Below are positions 55,919-64,000 of a stretch of DNA of 64,000 nucleotides, piece after piece. The stretch comes from Auricularia sp. M13. Lineage: Eukaryota; Basidiomycota; Agaricomycetes; Auriculariales; Auriculariaceae. The notes below the pieces were generated by a model. That model worked only from the letters and a program-made list of their open reading frames with translations, had not been told where the DNA came from and ran no database searches. The translations under genes and the position numbers were made by a program. Position 1 is the stretch's first letter, and each line of letters begins with the position of its first letter. The stretch is taken from the NCBI GenBank assembly GCA_037042915.1, contig CM073201.1, positions 3,675,674 through 3,739,673 of the forward strand, written 5' to 3'.

Positions 55919-57179
55919 TCACTTCGAGGGCAATCTCCTGGGATGCGGATGCAGGAAGGAGGGATGACGCCACGCGAAGATGATCATCAGGCTGCCGTGC
56001 GTAAGCAGAGCGGAACCCGTGCAATAATGCCTTACCGAAAGGTTCCAGGGCTCCGAGAACATTTTCTCGACCCAGCTCCCTCGTTCGGGCTTGACCTCCA
56101 ATGTTTTCTGGAAGATCCAGCGACAAAAGCTGTCGGCGGTGGCCTTCACTTTAAAGGTGAAGTTGATTTCGGGAGGAGCGGCGTCAGGATTGACCCAGAT
56201 CGAGAGTGTGCCCTTCTTCTCGAGCATCTTTCGGACTTCACGGGATATTCCGGAATGCGGCAGAGACGTCCCAACGACGAAAACCAAGAGGTTGCCTCCC
56301 GAGACGTCCGTTGGGGAGCTGGAAGGGAAGACCTCGTAGGAGCTGTCACCTACGAGGAAGAGATCCTGCACGAGCTGTGAAGTGGTCTTGACCTGGCGTT
56401 GTTGAGGTAGACGCCTATTTTCTTCTGCACAGGCAGGGCACCGCGTTCCTGTTTGCTCGGATATGGGCATGGTGCGTTCCAGAACATGATTGCATAAAGT
56501 GCCGCGGAGCCGAATGACTGACCCATGAAGAGGGATGTACGACAGGTTGTCAGGTTGGGGCGATGTTGGGTAGTTTAGCGGGTTGTGTAGACCCGCGCGA
56601 ACTTCAAGAGCGTCGATATTCTGCGAGAATACGAGGAATCTGCCAGTACGAGCACGAGAAAGTGCGACGAGGAAGGAGTGGAAGAGCGTCGGGCAAGCCG
56701 CTCGCGAAGGCGTGACAATGGTGCGCTCGAAGAGATCCAGCCAACTGGCGTCCAGGAAGGAACCAGAGCGGTACTGGAAAACCGCCTTGTACGCTTTGGC
56801 GCTGTCATCTCCCCGCATTGTCTGCCACAAATGAGACGGCATGGCAGAGATAAAACACTGTACCTGCCTTGATACCGGCCGACTGCGAGATTCCAGCGCC
56901 GACGATGAACACAACCTGCGAGGAGCGGTTGAGCAGCTTGGGGACAATTGCTCCTGAGAAGTGTTTCCCGATGACAGGATCAAAAAGATCGTTGCTGCTT
57001 AAAGTGAAGTCCTGAAACAAGTCAAATTTGCGGTACACGGAATATATGCAATCACCTATTAATATGTCGCCTTTCTTTGATGACATCAAAGAAAAAAGCT
57101 TCCTGAGGGGGGGTATCGCACGCTGTGACCCAAAATGAAAATTCTCCAAATAGCCCAATGTCTTAAGAAATCTCTGCAT
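55919..57179 (-). CDS. Divergent sirtuin (Sir2-family NAD-dependent deacylase-like)
   Basis: Two exons join in phase: 57179-56864 and 56808-55919, about 401 aa. Sirtuin motifs are in order: VVFIVGAGISQSAGI (Gly-Ala-Gly at 94-96), SQNIDALEVRAGL at 167-179 with the NID that holds NAD, catalytic His 200 in PLHGS, zinc-type cysteines at 211, 229 and 232, and VVGTSLPHSGISREV near the Rossmann end. Sirtuins remove acyl groups from lysines, mostly on histones, using NAD. The first zinc cysteine, expected about three residues before Cys211, is replaced by Gly (RLRGTLC), and the usual GIPDFR after the first motif is replaced by a diverged GIKADDS, so activity is doubtful. The start at 57179 is the best ATG; a frame continues slightly upstream without one. 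Confidence 0.7.
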
Positions 57180-57253
57180 TTGGTCCGAGATTTTTCTGAT
57201 CAATATTCATCTCAGGGGAAATTATCCAAAATAATGGTGTATTCCAGCCAGCG

Positions 57254-57301
57254 CCAGCAAACCAGCAAACCAGCAAACCAGCAAACCAGCAAACCAGCAA
57301 A
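57254..57301 (+). repeat. CCAGCAAA microsatellite
   Basis: Six tandem copies of the 8-bp unit CCAGCAAA. Immediately downstream, the sequence leads into the larger satellite beginning near 57365. Confidence 0.9.
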
Positions 57302-57364
57302 TTTTGGTGATGCACAAATGTTTGTGATGGGCTCTGTGACTATGCACACAGGTGCTGCCATCAG

Positions 57365-57835
57365 GTAGATTTGCCCATCATGAAAATTTGCCCATCACCG
57401 AAATTTGCCCATCACGTATATTTGCTGAACCCACAGAGGCGCTGCCATCACCGAAATTTGTCCATCATCAAAATTTGTCCATCATCAAAATTTGTCCATC
57501 ACCAAAATTTGCCCATCACGAAAATTTGCCCATCACGTATATTTGCTGAACCCACAGACGCGCTGCCATCACCGAAATTTGCCCATCACCGAAATTTGCC
57601 CATCACGTATATTTGCTGAACCCACAGAGGCGCTGCCATCACCGAAATTTGTCCATCATCAAAATTTGTCCATCACCAAAATTTGCCCATCACCAAAATT
57701 TGCCCATCACCGAAATTTGTCCATCACGAAAATTTGCCCATCACGTATATTTGCTGAACCCTCAGAGGCGCTGCCATCACCAAAATTTGACCATCATCAA
57801 AATTTGTCCATCACAAAAATTTGCCCATCACATCG
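57365..57835 (+). repeat. 17-bp satellite with a higher-order 70-140 bp pattern
   Basis: The unit is AAATTTGCCCATCACCG with variants (GTCC for GCCC, CATCATC for CATCACC). At four places (about 57414, 57535, 57605 and 57742) it is interrupted by a conserved spacer beginning GTATATTTGCTGAACCC and ending GGCGCTGCCATCACC. This gives a higher-order repeat. The array is free of stops in more than one frame, which produces misleading open frames, but the translation is simply repetitive. Confidence 0.9.
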
Positions 57836-58040
57836 GCTTTCTGCACCGCTGGGACAGTTGGTACACACCGTGGCCCATTTGTGTTCTTTCTCATTAATGA
57901 ACATGACTGCGGTTGTTGTGTGATATCGCACCAATCGTCGTGATGTTCGTAGATGAGATAAAGCAAGATGGCTGTTAGTGATGCCTCTACGCTGACCGCA
58001 GCGTCGGACGGCTCTACCTGTTAACGAACAAGATTGTCCT

Positions 58041-58153
58041 GAGACCTACCATTACTATTATGTATGTAGTCAAATAATTAGAGACCTACTACTACTATTA
58101 TGTACATAGTAAACTGATTAGACAACTACCACTACTATTATGTACAAAGTAAA
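58041..58153 (+). repeat. Three copies of a 40-bp tandem unit
   Basis: Units start at 58041, 58081 and 58121. The shared core is ACTACTATTATGTA followed by a TAGT variant. The third copy is cut short at about 32 bp. Confidence 0.9.
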
Positions 58154-58638
58154 GGGCGCGTGCCGCACGTGACAAGACGCGCGGGGGCTCGCGGACGCCG
58201 CGAGTGGCTCCGCTTTCCCGAGGCAATGCTGGTCAGGCATGGGATGCTTGCGGATTCACGGACGCCGAGAGTACGCGCGGCGTGGTCTGCGTCGAGATTT
58301 CTCGTCAAGTTGCGGCGTCCGAGAGCAATCCCAGCAGTGGGTCGCGCCAGTCCCAAATAGAATGCCTGAGGTGCGCTGGGCCATTGCGGTAGCATGCTGG
58401 GTTAGGCTGCAGAACGGAAGTACTCGGCTGCAGTAATAAGTGGATCCCGTTCATTGCCTGCGCAGCGACTGCGACCGCATAGGACGAACCTGTTATACGC
58501 AACATCTTGCGGTTTGGAGCGGATGCGGCTAGGGCTCTGTGTGAAACATATGTTTATAAACCTCGTTTATAAACATGTCTTAATAACCTCTTATTAACAC
58601 TTGGTTCGGCGAGCACTTGGTGTTAGAAACACCGGAGG

Positions 58639-58647
58639 TATATAAAA
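58639..58647 (+). promoter_or_regulatory. TATA-like box
   Basis: TATATAAAA in GGAGGTATATAAAAGCCCC is a strong TATA-type match. It is the best core promoter candidate upstream of the transposase-like gene, whose first clear codon is about 890 bp downstream, leaving room for leader or unseen exons. Confidence 0.4.
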
Positions 58648-59533
58648 GCCCCGAACGGTACCGAGCTGACGTCAGACATCTGCATTCCCTGGCTCAGGCC
58701 ACGTCACCGGCCGCTCTCCCTCCTGCACTAGTCTGTCCCGGCACACAGGTACGGTTCATTTTTGAGAGGCAAATGCAGAAGTGGTGTCTGTCTCGTGCAA
58801 TACGACTTATTTTGTACTGGTTTGGCCGATGCCGTGCTCGTCGTCAAGTGTACGGCTGACGAGAGACTTTGCGTACCTGGTCGTCAAACGTACAGCAGGT
58901 TTTTGGTCATATTGGTTGTGCAATGGCATGCTGCTTGTGCTAGTTCTCGTTGAAGACGTTGAGCTATAAGTCGGCGGCACACACCCACCAAAGCATCCAG
59001 CAACCTACCATCAAAATGCTCGGCCATACGGCTGCATGTCTTGTACTCGCTACTCTTGTGCTCTATATCCTCTGGCCTGTGCATCGCCCGGATCGGTCTG
59101 CTCGCTTCATCGCTGCACCCCATCTCCCGTCCGGCCGTGTCCTGACATCTTGGACGAAATCGCGTTCAACCCGTCGACTTGTTCTGGTCTCAGGAGCCCG
59201 ACACAGCATCCGGGAACGCGGGAATTCAGGTGCACTTTACGCATTGCTGTCGTTACATTTGCTGGTGACATCTAGATCATCGCCGGTCAAGCGCATGCTG
59301 TGCGCGTCTCGCTGCAATCTCGAAGAAAGTCATTCAGGTGCTCTACTACGTCTTATATGGCTGTTTCTCCAGGCTTTCCGGCCTAGTATCAGTGCTCTCG
59401 CCCTTGCACCCATCATCATCGTGCTCATCTGTCGTACCTGGGTGGCAACTCTTTGTCCGTGGCATTGGCTCTCGCTCGGAAGTTGTCTGTTCGTACTCCA
59501 TGTCTGATATTAGATTTAGCTGTCACCACCGCC

Positions 59534-62500
59534 ATGACCGTCAATGATATTCTTGTGCATCTGAAACATGCGCACAACATTCCCAGCTCCGTGCCACTTC
59601 GACTCTTCGTCTCGTCTTGCCGGCTTCCACTTTATCCCTCCGATCTCGTCGCCAACCTCCCGCTTGACTCGCTTTCTGTCCTAACGGCCTGAGTTCCACT
59701 GTTTGGTGGATCACTGTCCTCTGCTGGCGCCGAACTTGCATCGCGCCCGTCGTCCACCGAGGAGCGGCTTGACTATCTTGTGCTGCTGCTCGTGAACTTG
59801 CCTGGAACTATTCCCACTGAATCGAAGGTTTACCGTCGCGAGCGATACGAGCCAGATGACGACTGGATTGATCTGATCGGCAGTTGGAAAGGCGCTCTCA
59901 ATCGCCAGCTTGAGGTTGTATTTGGTCCTTGTCAGAATGTAAAGGGTGATGCAGTCGTCATCAGCTTCGTCGAACAAGGGCCCGGTCTGGCTTCCGTCGT
60001 AGACGTTCTCCGCAATGCGCTCCTGGAGTCTGAGGCAGACAATGCTGACCTACTACTGGAGAAGTGGGTCGACGACCTGACGGCCGCATCTCTTGCAGCC
60101 TATAAACAGGCTGGCCAAAACGTGAGTCATTCACATTCTGTGGTTTACTTTTCTCACTTCTTCGCACTTGCAGCCGACCAGTGCGAAGCGCAGAACAAAG
60201 CCCACCACCAAGGCGTTGGCGCGCAAACTTGCCCAGTCAGACGGCGAAGAGACCACTACATCAAAGCGCGCCCGTATCGAGGCCTCGAATGAGGTTGCTG
60301 CTGACGATGACGAAGATGCGGATGGCGATGACAGTGAAGGAGAAGACAATGAGATCGGAATAGACGGCAGGCAGCGACTGAGCCACTCACTCCATACTTG
60401 CTCTGCACACCTTCACCGTTGACCTCTGTGCAGGTAAACTTCCCATTCCACGACCTGGAGGACATTCCTGATCCTGAGCACAAGCACGGTCGTGAGCGAT
60501 CTGCTCTCCTCGCGAAGCTTACCATCCTGTGCCGGCCGAAGGGCAGCACCGATCCCGCCCAGCGGCGCCACCACTGCTCCGCGCCAGGATGCCAGCAGAG
60601 CTGGTCTCGGAATTGTCAGGCATTGCGCATAATGAACCACGTCATGAACAAGTGCAAGTTCATCGACAAGGATCTTCACCGCGAGGTCGTCGCTGCATCG
60701 TCCAACTGCTCTCTTTCCGCACAAATAGCGTCTACGCCTGATGCACAGCCAGTAGCTGTGGCCTCTTCGTCGAAAGTACCGCCGATATTCCAGTCCTTCT
60801 CCCGCGCTGGCGAAGAGCGCCTTCGTGCTGCTGTACATCACGCTGCCCTCAGCTTCTTCTGTGCTGCCTTGCTACCGCCTTCCATCGCCGACCTCCCGAA
60901 TGGAAACAGTTCTTCTCTGTCGTTGAATCCAGGGTAAAGCCTGTCTGCAGCACGACCATTTCGGACATTCAGCTAGTTCATGAATCTGGGCACGCGCTCG
61001 ATGAATCCGTCAAGTATCTCCGAAAGGTGAACAACCTGACGCTTACGCTCGACGGAGGATCTACACGCGCGCCCAGTTTGCTCTATACATTCCATGTCAC
61101 AACGCCAGTTCATCGTCAGTCGCACTTGCTTCTCGGCGTCGAGGACTCTGGTGAGTCGCATACTGCGGAATGGGTCAAACGGCAATTCTTGAGGTTTGCT
61201 ATCTCATTCGTTGTATTTCAGTGCTGAATGTATTAATAGGTCATGGAGAGCATTGGTGTAGAGCGCTTCGCCGCAATTGTAACGGACAGGGCGGGCAACG
61301 TGCGTGCGGGACGGGACAAAGTTGTGGCAGACCATCCGATGATACTCTCCCTCAACGACCCACCTCATGGCATCAACAGTACGATCAAGGACTTGTGCAA
61401 GCTTAAGTATTTCGAAAAGGTGAGTTTCAGACCGCTTCAGTTATCTTCATGTGATATCTGATCATGTGCAGGTTATCGGCCAGCTGCGCAAGTTGCTTAC
61501 TTATTTCAAGCATTCGTCGTTTGCCAGTCATCACCTCTACGTCGCTCGCGTTGAGTTCGGCGTCCGACGGGGTCTCGAGCGTATTGGGAAGACACGATTT
61601 GCATCGCTCGGCCGTTCCGGTGCTTCGGTCCTGCGCAATATCGAACCCCTTAAGCAGATTGTGCGCGACGACAAACTGCTGACGACAAACAAGGTATTCA
61701 CCTGAGAAACAACCAAATTGGCACGCATTGATCGATATTTGTAGAAACAGAGCGCTCGCTATGAATTTCTTCGAATCCCTCGCTCGCTGGCACCTTCGAG
61801 CTTGAGCTCCGTCAACTCGTCGCCATTATCACTCCGCTTGCCAAGCCTCTTAAATGCCTGGAGGCATCGCAGTCCACGCTTGCCGACGTTTATTTGTTCT
61901 GGCTCGCCGCAATGGCGACCCTTGCAGAACGACAACCTTTGTATGCCGGAAGATCTCATCAACGATGTCCAACGCATCATCAACAAGCGCTTTGGTGAGC
62001 TCGTCGAAGGAAACACCGTGTACAAGGCTGCGTTATTTCTGCACCCTGGTATGGCCTATCCATTGCGCACACAATCACACAGCCAACTGATGCATGTTAG
62101 GCTACCTCGAAACATCTGTTCTTCAGAAGAAGAATCCTAATCCGTTGTCCACCGCTGCACCGGGTCGCTCTCGTACTGCTACTGCGCAGTCAAAGGCCGA
62201 CGATGACTTACGCAGCAAGTATCCCTTCTATGTCGAAGTTGGGAATTTTCTTGGGAAGATCTTGAAGACACACGTCAAGGCCAACTCTCCTCCGATATTC
62301 GGCGACTACAGCTCGAGAGATGCTGTCCGAGACGCATTCCGTATGCAGCTGATGGCCTATGCTCGTCAAGAGCCCCCGTTCGATGTGTATGTTGCAGAAC
62401 CTTTCCACTACTGGAAGCGCCTTGAGAAGGTCAAGAGCGCAAAGCTGATCGCGGTGAGCCGCATTCCAGGCAACCTCACTCAGTGCTCACTCTTCTCTTT

Positions 62501-62698
62501 TAGCTTCTTGGCGTCAAGCTTTTCTCTATTCTTCCAAATGACATGCCGGAGGAGCGGACAATGTTGCTGGTCACCAAGCTCAACAGTCCGTCCTGCGCTT
62601 CGATGGAACCTACGACGATCGTGAACTTCATCCACGTCAAGCAGCACAACGAGTGTAAGGTCTCGTACCTTCGGGACCTTGCGTTAGAGTCTTGCTAA
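59534..62698 (+). pseudogene. hAT-family transposase gene with ubiquitin-like N-terminus, decayed
   Basis: Domain order: a ubiquitin-like segment from ATG 59534 (MTVNDILVHLKHAHNIPSSV), a linker with a basic signal (TSKRARIEA), a BED-type zinc finger (HHCSAPGCQQSWS...NHVMNKC, about 60570-60660), the RNase-H-like core (LTLTLDGGSTRAP near 61035; AAIVTDRAGNVRAG near 61270), PLAKPLKCLEASQSTLADVY near 61840, and the hAT C-terminal dimerisation region (PFHYWKRLEK; LFSILPNDMPEERTM; TIVNFIHVKQHNE) ending at 62698. Lesions: an in-frame TGA at 59690 (CGA in a likely ancestor), a missing base near 60897 (CTCCCGAATGGAAACAG, where a Leu-Pro-Glu-Trp frame is expected), and more frame changes between 61760 and 61930. 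It should encode no active transposase. Exons include 59534-60121 and, from 60174, an acidic exon. Confidence 0.75.
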
Positions 62699-63140
62699 TC
62701 AGAGCGACTCGCGCTCGTGTTGTGAGTGGAGACGTGGGTCTCTGTTAGCAAAAGCTGGAGCTCGTCTATCAAGACAGAGGCTCCTTAAATACATAGAGAT
62801 TCCCTGGCGGAGCCGATAAGATAAGATGACTCGTTCTTAATCTCAAGTCGGGTACGCCAGAAATGACTTGTATAGAAAATAGGAGAACATACGAGAAGGC
62901 CCTCAGGCCGTACAGAAAGTTCTACTACCTAAAACTGGAAGAATCGTGAATGAAGCGTGACCAGCAGCGGCTCGGCCGCCGCCCGAACCCTGAGTGCACC
63001 GAATCCTTCCATACGCCCTATTAATATGTCGCCCGGATCTCATCGTATGAGATCCAAAAGGTTCCTGCGCCACGGAAATGAGGAAGGGGGGCTTGGCGCT
63101 GACTCGCAAAATTATGTTGGGCCCGGCAGTTCGATTGAGG
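62699..63140. other. Spacer after the transposase pseudogene
   Basis: No gene seen. Terminal inverted repeats of the hAT element were sought here and upstream of 59.5 kb but not found by eye. Confidence 0.4.
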
Positions 63141-63194
63141 GTTGGTGCCGGAATTTTGCGAGCCCCACGGCACTCTGCGTGCAAAGCGCGTTTT

Positions 63195-63670
63195 GGCCTT
63201 GTCCATCACTTGCCCATCATTTGTCCATCACTTGTCCGCGATTTGTCCATCATTTGTCCGACAAGAGACCGTCAAGAGCTTCCAGGGACTCCAAATGAGA
63301 GCAGACACCCCGACAGCCATATATCTCCGGAAGGCTGACGATCGTGGCTACGCTGATGGTGTCGCTACCTCGGCCGTCCGTTGCCAAAGCAACCCGGAAT
63401 ACTTGCCGACGTCACGAAACCCGGACAAGGAGCCGTATCTCCGCGAGGGGCGCAGCTAAACTCGCTGGACGACGAGCGCACGCATTCTGGACGAGAGCCC
63501 AACAAATCCCCGACAAATGATGGACAAATGATGGACAAGGCGTCGACAAGGAGCCGTATCTCGACGAGGAGTGCAGCCGAAACCGCGGGACGAAGACCAA
63601 ACACGTTCCAGACGTGAGCCCGACCGATTGCCAACAAATGATGGACAAATGATGGACGAGGGACCGACAA
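63195..63670. repeat. Inverted and tandem repeats built on TTTGTCCATCA
   Basis: At 63195-63262 the motif TTTGTCCATCA or CTTGTCCATCA recurs about five times in one orientation. At about 63505-63540 and 63625-63655 the reverse orientation (GACAAATGATGGACAAATGA) recurs, inside two tandem units of roughly 115-120 bp starting near 63424 and 63540. The same core occurs in the satellite at 57.4-57.8 kb (TTTGTCCATCA). The whole forms an inverted arrangement about 450 bp across. Confidence 0.75.
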
Positions 63671-64000
63671 GAGCCAATTGCGACCCCAGTTGGACCCCGA
63701 TCGTCGGACACCCATATATCTCCGGGGAGCTCTCGCGAGGGTCTACGCGATGGTACCATTCACGAGGCTGTGCGCCGTCATGGCAACGCGCAATTTTCGC
63801 CGATGCGACAAAATCCGAAATGGGCGACCGCAGACCCTGCCGAGGTTACCTTCCGGAGTCTTCCCGGCGTGCTGGACGCCCGTCCGATGGGCGGTGCCAA
63901 AATACGAACCCTGCCGATCGAGGTTTGACTGCGCTGTGAAGTGCCGAAGGCAGATCGTGAGACTCGTGGGACCGAGTCAGAGACATCCATACATGACCTG
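63671..64000. other. End of window, no supported gene
   Basis: A second ATATATCTCCGG segment at about 63712 repeats one at about 63320, suggesting that the repeat region continues. No coding region is convincing before the window ends. Confidence 0.35.

Noticed and set aside
57365-57835. A CRISPR-like array of short repeats
   Set aside because: Repeats are contiguous 17-bp satellite units without unique spacers, in eukaryotic sequence.
58950-59507. A 185-codon frame with a signal-peptide-like start (MLGHTAACLVLATLVLYILW)
   Set aside because: It lies between a TATA-like box and the transposase start, with no continuing domain; possible leader sequence but not supported as a gene.

Overview
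The window looks like nuclear DNA of a filamentous fungus, most likely an agaricomycete basidiomycete. Genes are split by many 40-70 bp GT-AG introns. There is a fungal Zn2Cys6 transcription factor, an MCM3 helicase subunit with a five-exon structure, fragments of ribosomal protein S21, several F-box-like proteins, and gene families common in basidiomycete accessory regions (TET/JBP-like dioxygenase, SET, sirtuin, hAT transposase). Splice models were built by hand by matching reading phase across GT...AG sites. No tRNA, rRNA or CRISPR was seen.

Layout. 0-4.3 kb: GC-rich, with one small supported gene at 969-1436. 4.3-9.4 kb: an SLC35/triose-phosphate-translocator-type transporter whose four introns total about 3.7 kb, three of them filled with different degenerate tandem repeats. 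9.7-12.4 kb: a Zn2Cys6 transcription factor gene (minus strand) cut inside its zinc cluster by a 1.85-kb transposon with inverted ends and a perfect 14-bp target duplication. 13-20 kb: a mosaic of direct repeats and pieces of an RBR/IBR-type ubiquitin ligase and of ribosomal protein S21, part of it duplicated again at 43.6-44.7 kb.

20-43 kb: an accessory block. It holds a disordered protein (minus), a 525-aa 2OG-Fe(II) dioxygenase (minus), a ubiquitin-specific-protease-like gene (plus), a large unrecognised protein (plus), an acidic-repeat protein (plus), a SET-domain protein (minus), an F-box/LRR-like protein (minus), a many-exon nuclear-type protein (plus), a small unknown gene (plus) and two more F-box-like genes. 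43.5-45.5 kb: the second copy of the mosaic repeat and a broken copy of the unrecognised gene from 26-27.7 kb. 45.8-48.4 kb: MCM3, the clearest housekeeping gene. 50.5-54.6 kb: a 13-exon, 1,194-codon-model protein of unknown family with a run of tiny in-phase exons. 54.8-57.2 kb: a one-TM protein and a divergent sirtuin (both minus). 57.2-64 kb: satellite and tandem repeats around a decayed hAT transposase gene that carries a ubiquitin-like N-terminus.

Two themes tie the window together. First, enzymes that modify chromatin or ubiquitin (dioxygenase, SET, sirtuin, USP, F-box, RBR pieces) sit among fast-changing, disordered, many-exon proteins and transposons. Second, a near-perfect 38-bp palindrome recurs six times, and four copies lie just upstream of start codons of unrelated genes, MCM3 among them. 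Whether the palindrome is a shared promoter element or a very small mobile element is the most interesting open question here.
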